DNA of 64,000 nucleotides from JBEPTX01 sp041691795. GTDB lineage: Bacteria; Patescibacteriota; Saccharimonadia; Saccharimonadales; Saccharimonadaceae. The notes under the pieces are model-generated. The model did no database searches. It had not been told where the DNA came from and was given only the letters and a program-made list of their open reading frames with translations. A program made the position numbers and the translations under genes. Where the stretch lies: contig JBEPTX010000003.1 in assembly GCA_041691795.1 (NCBI GenBank), positions 1 through 64,000 on the forward strand. The letters are read 5' to 3'. Positions within the stretch are counted from its first letter, which is position 1, and every line of letters begins with the position of its first letter. Positions 52,535 through 60,350 of the stretch are shown here, in pieces.

Positions 52535-52590
52535 TATGCAAAATCAAAAACACCCAGAAATAGGGTGTTGATTGACGAGTGAAAATATTT

Positions 52591-52630
52591 GCGAGCGGAG
52601 GTAGTGCGAAAGCGCACCACCTCCGCTCGC
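52591..52630 (-). terminator. Strong hairpin after the 52643 gene
   Basis: GCGAGCGGAGGT and ACCTCCGCTCGC form a 12-bp stem with an inner GTGC-gaaa-GCGC hairpin. It is followed on the minus strand by AAATATTTTC. Confidence 0.75.
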
Positions 52631-52642
52631 GCGCCAGATGGT

Positions 52643-52906
52643 TTAGGGGCCAAACATTTCAGCAGGACGAGGCAGGTTGAATCCAGCGATGGCCTTCAGG
52701 TCTTCCTGAAGCTCTTCGCTCGACTTTCGCACCGCAACCTCCCGCACCAATACAGGCCGGAGTGTATCGATTGCTCTCAAAAGCTGCGCCAGCCGTGGAT
52801 CATCAAGATTGGCGACCGACTCAGCAGTCACGCGCGCCAGATAGAACGTTGCCTCCAACACCTCCCGAGGTGTTTTATCGCGCGAGACTTCATATGCTCT
52901 ACTCAT
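52643..52906 (-). CDS. Hypothetical protein, accessory gene
   Basis: 87 aa, helical (REVLEATFYLARVTAESVANL), unrecognised. The ATG at 52906 has GGAGG 8 nt upstream, preferred over 52921, which overlaps that site. It sits between rplK and rplA, normally adjacent, and has its own promoter, two-stem leader and terminator. Confidence 0.6.
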   Translation of the reverse strand: MSRAYEVSRDKTPREVLEATFYLARVTAESVANLDDPRLAQLLRAIDTLRPVLVREVAVRKSSEELQEDLKAIAGFNLPRPAEMFGP

Positions 52907-52932
52907 AAACGTGCCCTCCAATCGTTTTCACT

Positions 52933-53032
52933 CGTCAAAGTTCGGTTTCTGACCGATGACAAGAGAAAAACTCCACATTTCATCGGTTGACGAAACTTAG
53001 TATACTATAGGACTTTTGATGATCAATGTCAA
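52933..53032 (-). promoter_or_regulatory. Promoter and two-stem leader of the 52643 gene
   Basis: On the minus strand TTGACA and TATAGT are 17 nt apart (53004-53032). CGTCAA pairs with TTGACG (52933-52938 and 52987-52992), enclosing CCGATGA / TCATCGG. The GGAGG site follows. Confidence 0.65.
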
Positions 53033-53091
53033 TGCAAAAGGTATTCACAGATCTGTTAATCTATGCTATAGTAGACCTATACAAATCAATG

Positions 53092-53120
53092 TTGGGAGGC
53101 TGATAAAGCCGTTTGGACCA
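53092..53120 (+). promoter_or_regulatory. rplA leader, possible L1 binding site
   Basis: TGGGAGGCTGATAAAGCC lies in the roughly 75-nt leader. GGCT / AGCC form a short hairpin with a GATAA loop, reminiscent of L1 autoregulatory sites. A TATAGT box is at about 53070. Confidence 0.35.
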
Positions 53121-53139
53121 CAGAAAGGGTTTTACACCT

Positions 53140-54129
53140 ATGGCTAAAAAAGCCGAACTATTAGAACAAGCCGCCAAACTTAAATTAGATGTGTCTGCAA
53201 AAAACACTATTTCAGAGATCGAAGCCGCACTCGCAAAAGCTGATGCACCTGTCGTTGAAGTAGCCGAAGTTGCTGAAAAACCTGCTGCCAAAGCTGGCAA
53301 ACGAAGCGAAAAGGCTCAGGCTGAAGTCGCTGAAAAAATTGAAAAAGAGGCTCGCAAAGAGTCTGGCGACACTACGCCACAATCAGAAGAAGCCGAAGCT
53401 CGTGGTAAAAAAGGTCCAAAACCAACTATCCGTCCTCGTATCGAACGCCGCGGCAAAGCCTACCAAAAAGTTGCTAAAAATGTCGAAGAAGGCAAAGTCT
53501 ACAACCTCGCTGAAGCCCTAGAAATCGCTACCAAAACCAATCCTGCTAAATTCGATGCATCTGTTGAAGTCCACGTCCGCCTAGGTGTTGACCCACGCCA
53601 GGCAGATCAGAACATCCGTGCAACGGTCGCCCTACCTAACGGTACCGGCAAAACTGTCCGTGTTGCTGTGTTTGCACCCGAAGCCGATCACGCAGCTGCC
53701 AAAAAAGCTGGCGCTGACGTTGTTGGTGATGACACATTCCTAAAACAATTGGACAAGGAAGAAATCAACTTTGATATCCTCGTCACAGCTCCTGCATACA
53801 TGCCAAAACTTGGTAAATACGCTCGTCTGCTTGGCCCACGTGGTCTGATGCCAAACCCTAAATCTGGTACTGTTGCCGCTGACGTTGCCAAGGCCGTTAC
53901 AGAGGCAAAAGCTGGTAAAGTTGAATACCGTGTCGACAAACAAGCGATCGTTCACCTTGCCATTGGCAAAGTATCGTTTGGCGCCGAAAAGCTCGCACAG
54001 AACGCAAAAGCATTCTTTGACAGCCTCCAGTCACAAAAACCATCAAGCCTCAAATCTGTCTACGTCAAAACGACCAGCATCAGCACCACTCAGGGTCCTG
54101 GTATCAAAGTCGAAAACGTCGTCAAATAG
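53140..54129 (+). CDS. rplA: 50S ribosomal protein L1 (uL1) with N-terminal extension
   Basis: 329 aa. The normal L1 (about 230 aa) begins near residue 100 (RRGKAYQKVAKNVEEGKVY) and includes PNGTGKTVRVAVF and LGPRGLMPNPKSGTV. The first 100 residues add a short helical module (LLEQAAKLKLDVSAKNTISE, similar to LEM/SAP or Rho-N-like domains) and a Lys/Glu-rich linker. Start at 53140 rather than 53113 on the basis of an AAAGGG site and the typical MAKK beginning. Confidence 0.95.
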   Translation: MAKKAELLEQAAKLKLDVSAKNTISEIEAALAKADAPVVEVAEVAEKPAAKAGKRSEKAQAEVAEKIEKEARKESGDTTPQSEEAEARGKKGPKPTIRPRIERRGKAYQKVAKNVEEGKVYNLAEALEIATKTNPAKFDASVEVHVRLGVDPRQADQNIRATVALPNGTGKTVRVAVFAPEADHAAAKKAGADVVGDDTFLKQLDKEEINFDILVTAPAYMPKLGKYARLLGPRGLMPNPKSGTVAADVAKAVTEAKAGKVEYRVDKQAIVHLAIGKVSFGAEKLAQNAKAFFDSLQSQKPSSLKSVYVKTTSISTTQGPGIKVENVVK

Positions 54130-54146
54130 ATTCACTGACGCTAATA

Positions 54147-54179
54147 AATATCCCCGGCACTACGTCCGGGGATATTTTA
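54147..54179 (+). terminator. Terminator after rplA
   Basis: AAATATCCCCGG and CCGGGGATATTT with an 8-nt loop. Confidence 0.9.
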
Positions 54180-54225
54180 TTACTCTGCTATAATTATGCG
54201 TAGCAACGATGACGTGAGGGAAGCT

Positions 54226-55146
54226 ATGAAACAATATCTTGAACTGCTACAGGACATCAAAACCAACGGCAGTATTCGAACAAATCGGACAGGCACAGGA
54301 ACAAAAAGTGTTTTTGGACGCCAAGTTCGCTACGATCTTGCCGACGGATTCCCAGCGGTAACCACCAAGAAATTGTATATGAAAAGCGTCGTTCACGAAC
54401 TACTATGGTTCCTCCAGGGAACGGGTAATATCGAATATCTTGCCCAAAATGGCGTTCATATATGGGACGAATGGCCCTACAAGGCATATTTAGAAAAGAA
54501 CAACCAGCCGGTTCCAGATTCATCCAGCAATGAGTGGAAAGCGGGGATCAAAGAGTTCATCAGTACTATTGCGACCGACCATGAGTTTGCCACAAAATGG
54601 GGTGATCTAGGCCCCGTCTACGGCGTTCAGTGGCGAAAATGGCCTGATGGCAAGGGTGGAGTAATTGATCAAATTGCGCGCGCCATAGACACCATCCAGA
54701 ACAATCCAGATTCCCGCCGCAATATTGTCAGCGCCTGGAACGTTGCCGAAATAGATGAAATCGTTGAAACAGGCGGCTTGCCACCATGTCATACTATGTT
54801 CCAGTTCAACGTTAGGGGTGACAAGCTTGATTTACACCTCTATCAGCGCAGCGCCGATACCTTTTTGGGCGTGCCATTCAATATCGCTTCATACTCACTA
54901 CTGCTTACTATGATTGCGCAGGTAACAGGCAAGCAGCCAGGTGAGTTCATTCACACCACGGCCGATACCCATCTGTACCTGAACCACATGGACCAGGTCG
55001 ACGAGCAACTCTCGCGCACACCACGCCCACTGCCAACCCTCAAATTAAATCCTGACGTCACCAACATCGACGATTTCACCTTCGACGACATCACGCTCGA
55101 AGGTTACGACCCATATCCCGCCATCAAAGCGCCTATTGCGGTTTAG
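54226..55146 (+). CDS. thyA: Thymidylate synthase
   Basis: 306 aa. Folate-dependent dUMP to dTMP. Begins MKQYLELLQDIKTNG; catalytic Cys in LPPCHTMFQF; RSADTFLGVPFNIASY binds substrate. Start at 54226 with GAGGG upstream; an in-frame 54196 start overlaps the TATAAT box. It contains an insert between residues about 85-110 usual for many ThyA. It overlaps the convergent dfrA by 14 nt. Confidence 0.96.
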   Translation: MKQYLELLQDIKTNGSIRTNRTGTGTKSVFGRQVRYDLADGFPAVTTKKLYMKSVVHELLWFLQGTGNIEYLAQNGVHIWDEWPYKAYLEKNNQPVPDSSSNEWKAGIKEFISTIATDHEFATKWGDLGPVYGVQWRKWPDGKGGVIDQIARAIDTIQNNPDSRRNIVSAWNVAEIDEIVETGGLPPCHTMFQFNVRGDKLDLHLYQRSADTFLGVPFNIASYSLLLTMIAQVTGKQPGEFIHTTADTHLYLNHMDQVDEQLSRTPRPLPTLKLNPDVTNIDDFTFDDITLEGYDPYPAIKAPIAV

Positions 55147-55621
55147 TGAACGTTACGAAATCGTACGCATATTTATTTGTATCATCAGCCTCATGATGCT
55201 TGCGCTCGATTTCACTCCAACCATCTGGGAGATTAGGGAAGTACGTATCACCTCCCTCGAACCTGGCTTTTATTTCCGTTGCCTGCACAACATCAACACT
55301 ATCAAGCGCTTGCCGATAAATTTGACCGCCGCCAATCACATAGATATCTTTGTCAGCATCGGCAACACCATACGCTTCATCTAGACTATGAACAACCGAA
55401 ACACCCTCAATCTCGAGTGGTTGGTGGGTAACAACAATATTCTGACGATTAGGCAGTGGACGGCCGATTGATTCGTAGGTTTTGCGTCCCATAATTACCA
55501 CTTGACCAGAGGTAGAGTCACGAAAATGATGCATGTCAGCAGGTAAACTTCCTTGCCATAACAATTGGTTATTTGCTCCGATAACACGATTTTGATCGTA
55601 GGCCACAATGATGTATTTCAT
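55133..55621 (-). CDS. folA: Dihydrofolate reductase
   Basis: 162 aa. IVAYDQNRVIGANNQLLW, MGRKTYESIGRPLPNRQNIV and VIGGGQIYRQAL are the DHFR signatures. It regenerates tetrahydrofolate for thyA, its convergent neighbour. Confidence 0.94.
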   Translation of the reverse strand: MKYIIVAYDQNRVIGANNQLLWQGSLPADMHHFRDSTSGQVVIMGRKTYESIGRPLPNRQNIVVTHQPLEIEGVSVVHSLDEAYGVADADKDIYVIGGGQIYRQALDSVDVVQATEIKARFEGGDTYFPNLPDGWSEIERKHHEADDTNKYAYDFVTFTKPQ

Positions 55622-55712
55622 ACTTTTTATCTTATCAAATCTTTTGCTTATGCTACAATCGATTATAGATTCTAAGAGAGGGAGACAATCTGCAACTGCA
55701 GCTATATCTGTT

Positions 55713-56423
55713 ATGAGTGTTTACAGTAATACACAAATCAAAGAAGCCATAAAAACGGGTCATATTGTTTTTCACCCATACCAAGAGGCACATATCGCGG
55801 GGAGTAGCGTCGATGTGACGCTTGGCCACTATTTTTACAAACAAGAATATCAAGAGGACGCCAAGGTTTACAACCCTTTTGACCAAGATGATGTTGCGCG
55901 TTATTTCAAAGGCCCTCTCGAGGCAATGCCCCACAAAGAGTGGTGCGACGCCAACGGCTATAAACTGTTTGCTAATATTCCAGAAGACCATCCAATCATT
56001 GTTCTGCGTCCTGGCGAGCGAATTTTGGCCCATACACACGAATTTATCGGTATCAAAGCACCTGGGACCAGCACGATGCAAGCCCGTAGTACCTGGGGTC
56101 GTAACGGGGTTGCTGTCTGTTTGGACGCGGGCTGGGGTGATCCTGGTTACATCAACCGCTGGACGATGGAAATCTACAACATGAATCAGCACGAAAGCGT
56201 CGTACTCCCTGTTGGCGAGCGCATTGCGCAATTAGTATTCTACGAAACAGGTCCTGTCGACCAAGAATACAAACAACTCAGTGGCAAATATCAGTCGGCA
56301 AACAGTGACAAACTCGAAGATATCATTGCCAATTGGTCACCACAACAGATGCTTCCACGTGCCTACAAAGACAAACGACGCACATCTACGGTCATCGACG
56401 GGCTCCCAGAAGGAATCAAGTAA
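55713..56423 (+). CDS. dcd: dCTP deaminase / dUTPase family protein
   Basis: 236 aa, longer than the usual 190. Core motifs: SSVDVTLGHYF, STMQARSTWGRNGV (catalytic Glu normally follows nearby) and GDPGYINRWTMEIYN. Makes dUMP precursor for ThyA. The start MSVYSN is chosen by homology to dCTP deaminase beginnings; no ribosome site is evident. Its stop shares TAATG with tmk. Confidence 0.88.
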   Translation: MSVYSNTQIKEAIKTGHIVFHPYQEAHIAGSSVDVTLGHYFYKQEYQEDAKVYNPFDQDDVARYFKGPLEAMPHKEWCDANGYKLFANIPEDHPIIVLRPGERILAHTHEFIGIKAPGTSTMQARSTWGRNGVAVCLDAGWGDPGYINRWTMEIYNMNQHESVVLPVGERIAQLVFYETGPVDQEYKQLSGKYQSANSDKLEDIIANWSPQQMLPRAYKDKRRTSTVIDGLPEGIK

Positions 56424-57100
56424 TGCCCAAAGGCCTGTTCATCGTTATCGAGGGCAGTGATGGATCAGGCAAGGGTACACAGTTCAAACTGATCGGTGAT
56501 CGTCTCAAAGAGGCTGGCCACGACATTGCGACCTATGATTTTCCGCAATACGACCAGCCATCGTCGTATTTCGTACGCGAATACCTAAATGGTAATTATG
56601 GTTCGGCCGACGAACTAGGGGCGTATACACCCTCATTATTCTTTGCACTTGATCGTTTCCAGGCATCGCAAAGCATCAAGGCCGATCTCGCAGCGGGCAA
56701 AATCGTGCTTTCTAATCGATTTATAGGGGCGAATTTGGCACACCAAGGTCAAAAGATAGATGATGACGCCGAGCGAACCGAATATTACAATTGGCTCTAC
56801 AATCTTGAATTCAATATCCTGGGTATTCCAAAACCAGATATCAACATCGTTCTTGTCGTGCCAGCTGATATAGCGCAGAAATTAGTCGATCTGAAAGAAA
56901 CGCGCAATTACACCGACAAAAAACGCGATATTCACGAGGCCGATCTGAATCATCTGACTCGTGCTGTCGCTGCCTACGAAAAGCTCTGTATCCAATTTCC
57001 GGATAATTTCCAAGCAATCAATGGGGTAGTCGATGACGAATTGCTGTCAATTCCTGACGTAACAGAGATGATTTGGGCAAAAATCAAAGCAATTATCTAA
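56423..57100 (+). CDS. tmk: Thymidylate kinase
   Basis: 225 aa. P loop IEGSDGSGKGTQFKL, FALDRFQAS (DR motif) and LSNRFIGANLAHQG. Phosphorylates dTMP; completes the thymidylate block with thyA, folA and dcd. ATG at 56423 overlaps the dcd stop; longer frames to 56333 would overlap dcd. Confidence 0.92.
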   Translation: MPKGLFIVIEGSDGSGKGTQFKLIGDRLKEAGHDIATYDFPQYDQPSSYFVREYLNGNYGSADELGAYTPSLFFALDRFQASQSIKADLAAGKIVLSNRFIGANLAHQGQKIDDDAERTEYYNWLYNLEFNILGIPKPDINIVLVVPADIAQKLVDLKETRNYTDKKRDIHEADLNHLTRAVAAYEKLCIQFPDNFQAINGVVDDELLSIPDVTEMIWAKIKAII

Positions 57101-57170
57101 GCTTCCAACCAGGGCGACTCGTTAAATTTATGGTATAATAACCTTGTCCAAGCTCACGAGAGGAAAAGTC

Positions 57171-57380
57171 ATGCTCAAGGCAAAGTTGGTGCCACAGCGC
57201 CGAGGGTTCATGTACGTTGTTGTGTTTCTGGGGCGCTGGTTCTTTTTCGGGCCGACACCACGACACTATCACGAACCCATCAACCAGCGTAACAGCAAAA
57301 CCCACCGGCAACGGATGCGTGAGGAGGCGTACGCTACCAAGATGGAACGGGTGGTTCGCCGCCCCAAAATCCAGTCGTAG
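57171..57380 (+). CDS. Hypothetical small basic protein, accessory gene
   Basis: 69 aa, very basic (PTPRHYHEPINQRNSKTHRQRMREEAY within it) with a short hydrophobic/aromatic patch VVVFLGRWFFFG. ATG at 57171 follows GAGAGG; TATAAT is at 57133-57138. Own hairpin terminator. Possibly nucleic-acid binding. Confidence 0.55.
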   Translation: MLKAKLVPQRRGFMYVVVFLGRWFFFGPTPRHYHEPINQRNSKTHRQRMREEAYATKMERVVRRPKIQS

Positions 57381-57409
57381 ACTCCCCGCACCTCGTGTGC
57401 ACCATGGAC

Positions 57410-57456
57410 CGTCTCCCGGCCGCATTCGTGCAGCCAGGAGACGCTTTCCTTTTCAG
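57410..57456 (+). terminator. Terminator after the 57171 gene
   Basis: CGTCTCC and GGAGACG stem with a large loop, followed by CTTTCCTTTT. Confidence 0.75.
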
Positions 57457-57467
57457 ACACCCATCTG

Positions 57468-57497
57468 TTGACATTTTGACTGCAGATTTGCTATACT
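57468..57497 (+). promoter_or_regulatory. rplJ-rplL promoter
   Basis: TTGACA and TATACT 18 nt apart; leader of about 260 nt follows. Confidence 0.75.
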
Positions 57498-57502
57498 CCA
57501 TA

Positions 57503-57608
57503 TAGACATTACCAGAGACGGTAGCGGCGGAAACGCTTAATTATGCTTCCTAGGATATGAAAACCATATTTGCGAGTCTTTGGTAGTGCGAGAATCAAAG
57601 ACTTTTTT
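57503..57608 (+). promoter_or_regulatory. L10 leader with attenuator
   Basis: The leader upstream of rplJ ends in AGTCTTTG / CAAAGACT (57575-57603) followed by six T, an intrinsic attenuator. L10(L12)4 binding upstream of such a terminator is the known mode of rplJL control in many bacteria; the exact L10 site is not resolved here. Confidence 0.7.
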
Positions 57609-57668
57609 ATTTGCCTTTGAATCCTGCATTACCTGTCTGTATATTGACAATTTGGTCGGATAAAAATT

Positions 57669-57738
57669 CTCGATTCCAACTATTTTGCCACCTTACCTTT
57701 TTTCGCTACCGGGAAGGTGGTGGATACTTGGAATCGAG
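57669..57738 (+). promoter_or_regulatory. Second leader hairpin before rplJ
   Basis: CTCGATTCCAA (57669-57679) pairs with TTGGAATCGAG (57728-57738), enclosing CCACCTT / AAGGTGG (57688-57694 and 57714-57720). It lies after the attenuator and directly before the AAAGGA ribosome site, so it could act on translation. Confidence 0.75.
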
Positions 57739-57765
57739 AGACAAACAACTAAAGAAAGGACTTTT

Positions 57766-58290
57766 ATGGCAATTACCCGCGATAAAAAGAACACTTTGGT
57801 TGCTGAGATGAGTCAAGTTCTGCAGTCGTCAAAGATGACTGTATTTGCACAGTACCAGGGACTTACCGTCGCTGACGTACAGACACTCCGCCGTGCAGCT
57901 ACTGCGGCTGGCGTAACAATCGTGGTCATCAAAAACCGCCTTGTTCGCGTCGCTATGAGCGAAATCGATACCTACAAAGACATCGATACCTCTGCACTTA
58001 CCGGAATGCTACTGTACGCAACCAGCACAGACGATGAAGTTGCCCCAGCACAAGTGCTAAATACATTTGCAAAAACTAACCCAGCCCTACAATTCGTAGG
58101 TGCATTTTCAGGTGAAGGCGCACTACTGAGTGCCGACGAAGTCAAAGCCCTTGCAGGTCTTCCTAGCAAAAACGAGCTTATTGGCCAAGTTATCGCCCAG
58201 TTGCTTTCCCCTGTTCACGATGTCACCAACGCATTGTCTGGTAATCTTCACGCGCTACTTGATGGCGTAGAAGCAAAAGCAACCGCGTAG
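57766..58290 (+). CDS. rplJ: 50S ribosomal protein L10 (uL10)
   Basis: 174 aa from the ATG with AAAGGA upstream (an open frame extends to 57685 through the leader hairpin and is not used). MAITRDKKNTLVAEM and TVFAQYQGLTVADVQTLRR fit L10, the stalk base. Confidence 0.95.
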   Translation: MAITRDKKNTLVAEMSQVLQSSKMTVFAQYQGLTVADVQTLRRAATAAGVTIVVIKNRLVRVAMSEIDTYKDIDTSALTGMLLYATSTDDEVAPAQVLNTFAKTNPALQFVGAFSGEGALLSADEVKALAGLPSKNELIGQVIAQLLSPVHDVTNALSGNLHALLDGVEAKATA

Positions 58291-58291
58291 A

Positions 58292-58422
58292 TTGGAATGT
58301 GGCTATTGGCTATTAGAATATAGCGAGCCTCGTCGAAATCTGCACATTTTTATTAAAGAAACTTACTATTGAGAACAAAACTATCGGAAAGGCATTGCCA
58401 AATTCCAATAGCCACCTTCCAA
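58292..58422 (+). promoter_or_regulatory. Structured rplJ-rplL intergenic RNA
   Basis: TTGGAA-x3-GGCTATTGG (58292-58309) pairs with CCAATAGCC-x3-TTCCAA (58405-58422), enclosing about 95 nt. Each arm also carries a second copy of the repeat (GGCTATT and CCAATAGCC), so the helix can slip register. The AGGAG of rplL follows. Confidence 0.65.
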
Positions 58423-58441
58423 TAGCCAAAAGGAGCCCCCC

Positions 58442-58819
58442 ATGGCTGATGTTAAAAAGCTCGCAAAAGAGCTAACCGCACTTACCGTGCTAGAAGTAAA
58501 CGAACTAAAAACTGTCCTTAAGGACGAATACGGCATCGAACCTGCTGCTGCAGCCGTTGCTGTTGCAGCTGGCCCAGCTGCTGATGCTGGTCCTGCCGAA
58601 GACGCAAAATCTGAATTCACCGTTACTTTGAAAGAAGCTGGTGACCAGAAAGTTGCTGTTATCAAAGCAGTCAAAGAAATCACTGGCCTCGGTCTAGGTG
58701 AAGCAAAAGCAATCGTTGACGGCGCACCTGCACCTGTCAAAGAAAAAGTCAGCAAAGACGAAGCTGATAGCGCAAAGAAACTGCTTGAAGAGGCTGGCGC
58801 AACTGTAGAACTTTCATAG
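58442..58819 (+). CDS. rplL: 50S ribosomal protein L7/L12 (bL12)
   Basis: 125 aa. N-terminal dimer domain, an Ala-rich hinge (AAAAVAVAAGPAADAGPAED) and the C-terminal domain with AVIKAVKEITGLGLGEAKAI. Binds translation factors; present in several copies on L10. Confidence 0.97.
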   Translation: MADVKKLAKELTALTVLEVNELKTVLKDEYGIEPAAAAVAVAAGPAADAGPAEDAKSEFTVTLKEAGDQKVAVIKAVKEITGLGLGEAKAIVDGAPAPVKEKVSKDEADSAKKLLEEAGATVELS

Positions 58820-58827
58820 AACACCCC

Positions 58828-58930
58828 AGTTTGGCGCATTGCTTCGTTAGTAGCTCCAGTGCTCGCTTGCCGTACCCATTTGTACGGTTTCGCTGCGCGC
58901 TTCACTGCTGCCTCGCACTGCATCCAAACT
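58828..58930 (+). ncRNA. Rod-shaped structured element after rplL
   Basis: AGTTTGG / CCAAACT (58828-58834 and 58924-58930) encloses AGTG / CACT and CCGTAC-ccattt-GTACGG. It resembles in plan the element after secY at 20442-20555. A separate, ordinary terminator follows. Confidence 0.45.
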
Positions 58931-58978
58931 TGTGCTGTTTTATGTATCTGCATCCGACCATTTGTTAATCAATGCATG

Positions 58979-59008
58979 AAAACCGCCCTATAACAGGGCG
59001 GTTTTTAT
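58979..59008 (+). terminator. Terminator after rplL
   Basis: AAAACCGCCC-tataaca-GGGCGGTTTTT. Confidence 0.92.
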
Positions 59009-59114
59009 TTGCAACAGTGGAATGTACAACGTTTTTTTCATAACCTCTGAAAACAATGTGGAAAACATTATTTATATCAGACGATGCATAAGCATTTTGT
59101 ATTACACTGAAGAT

Positions 59115-59636
59115 ATGAGAAAAAACTCAAGTGGGTTTACGATTGTCGAATTATTGATCGTGATTGTTGTCATTGGTATTCTTGCTGTAATTGTTATAGT
59201 TGCCTACTCTGGTGTTCAAAATAGGGCTAACGATGCAGCTATAGCGACCGATAAGCACACCTTTACCAACCAAATAGAGTTATTCCGTGCCACTAGTCCG
59301 ACCAATACGTATCCGGCAGACACTACCGACCTAGCACAGCTAAAATTACGGCTTAACCCATCCGTATATGCCGCTTCACCGACTGTCGGCGCTAACTTGC
59401 TGTACTGTACCACAAACGACAAGCTTAACTATGTACTACTAGTGTATTCCAAGACTGGCGTCATGAGCTATATATCAAACACGGGCTCGGGCGTATTCAA
59501 CGGGAGTAACAACTGGAGCAGCAACAATTACCAGGGGCGCTGTGCAAATGTGCTACCAGGCAGCGCATCGAATGCGTATGCAGGATACGACTCATCATCA
59601 CCGACCCCTTGGCAATCATGGTCAGGGGCACAGTAG
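59115..59636 (+). CDS. Type IV pilin-like protein
   Basis: 173 aa. Prepilin signal MRKNSSGFTIVELLIVIVV: cleavage expected between Gly7 and Phe8, mature Glu5 present, followed by the hydrophobic N-terminal helix. The C-terminal domain is rich in Ser/Thr/Asn and has a Cys pair. Likely a major or minor pilin for surface attachment or twitching. ATG at 59115 is chosen over 59022 by the position of the signal. Confidence 0.9.
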   Translation: MRKNSSGFTIVELLIVIVVIGILAVIVIVAYSGVQNRANDAAIATDKHTFTNQIELFRATSPTNTYPADTTDLAQLKLRLNPSVYAASPTVGANLLYCTTNDKLNYVLLVYSKTGVMSYISNTGSGVFNGSNNWSSNNYQGRCANVLPGSASNAYAGYDSSSPTPWQSWSGAQ

Positions 59637-59715
59637 GCCTATTGACAGATTGCAGACCAACTGATATATATAGAGGTAATATCACTACAAAAACAGACAA
59701 GGAATTTTGCGAGAC

Positions 59716-60231
59716 ATGTCTGAATTACCAGAAAAACAAGTTAAAAGATTAACAAGCCTCATCCAGGAAGCTGAAACTAACCTGGCAGCGGCCAAAGAAT
59801 TACTCATTAGTATTGTCGGCGACGATGGCAACATCGTTACACCTAAAAACAGCCAAGAAGACGTCAGCGGCAAAGTTGTCGAAGGTGTCTTTGATGGCCA
59901 AGTGATGATCGGTCCAGACGGCAAAAACTACCCAGTTCCTGCCAACTACGCCAGCAAGTCAAAACTTGTCGAAGGCGACATCCTAAAACTCACCATTGCA
60001 GACGACGGCGGATTTATCTACAAACAGATTGGCCCAATCGAACGCAAACAAATCATCGGTACATTAGTCCAACACGACGGCGCCTACTACGTCGAAGCTA
60101 ATGGCGTTGAGTACCGCATCCTGCTTGCCAGCGTGACGTACTTCCACATCAGTGTTGGCGACCAAGTCACCATCATCATCCCTCAGGATAGCCCAGACGC
60201 TACTTGGGCTGCTGTCGAAGCCGCACTTTAG
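59716..60231 (+). CDS. Conserved-looking hypothetical protein
   Basis: 171 aa. A helical N terminus (LTSLIQEAETNLAAAKELL, possible coiled coil) is followed by a beta-rich domain with EGVFDGQVMIGPDGKNYPVP and GDILKLTIADDG, which could be an OB-like or small barrel fold. I do not recognise the family. ATG at 59716; a TTG at 59707 is also open. A strong terminator follows. Confidence 0.7.
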   Translation: MSELPEKQVKRLTSLIQEAETNLAAAKELLISIVGDDGNIVTPKNSQEDVSGKVVEGVFDGQVMIGPDGKNYPVPANYASKSKLVEGDILKLTIADDGGFIYKQIGPIERKQIIGTLVQHDGAYYVEANGVEYRILLASVTYFHISVGDQVTIIIPQDSPDATWAAVEAAL

Positions 60232-60248
60232 TCACACGAATATCTTAT

Positions 60249-60276
60249 AAACAGCGCCTTCGAGGCGCTGTTTTGT
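60249..60276 (+). terminator. Terminator after the 59716 gene
   Basis: AAACAGCGCC-ttcga-GGCGCTGTTTTGTT. Confidence 0.9.
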
Positions 60277-60350
60277 TATTGCATAAAACCACAACAAACT
60301 AATGATAAAAACAGCGTATAGTAGAAGATAGTTATGAGGGGAAACAAACA

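Noticed and set aside
57685..57765. N-terminal extension of L10
   Set aside because: It lies inside the leader hairpin; the standard L10 start with AAAGGA is at 57766.
58291..58430. CRISPR-like repeats (TTCCAATAGCC and GGCTATTGG)
   Set aside because: Too few and too short, arranged as an inverted pair; better explained as an RNA helix. No CRISPR array or cas gene is in the window.
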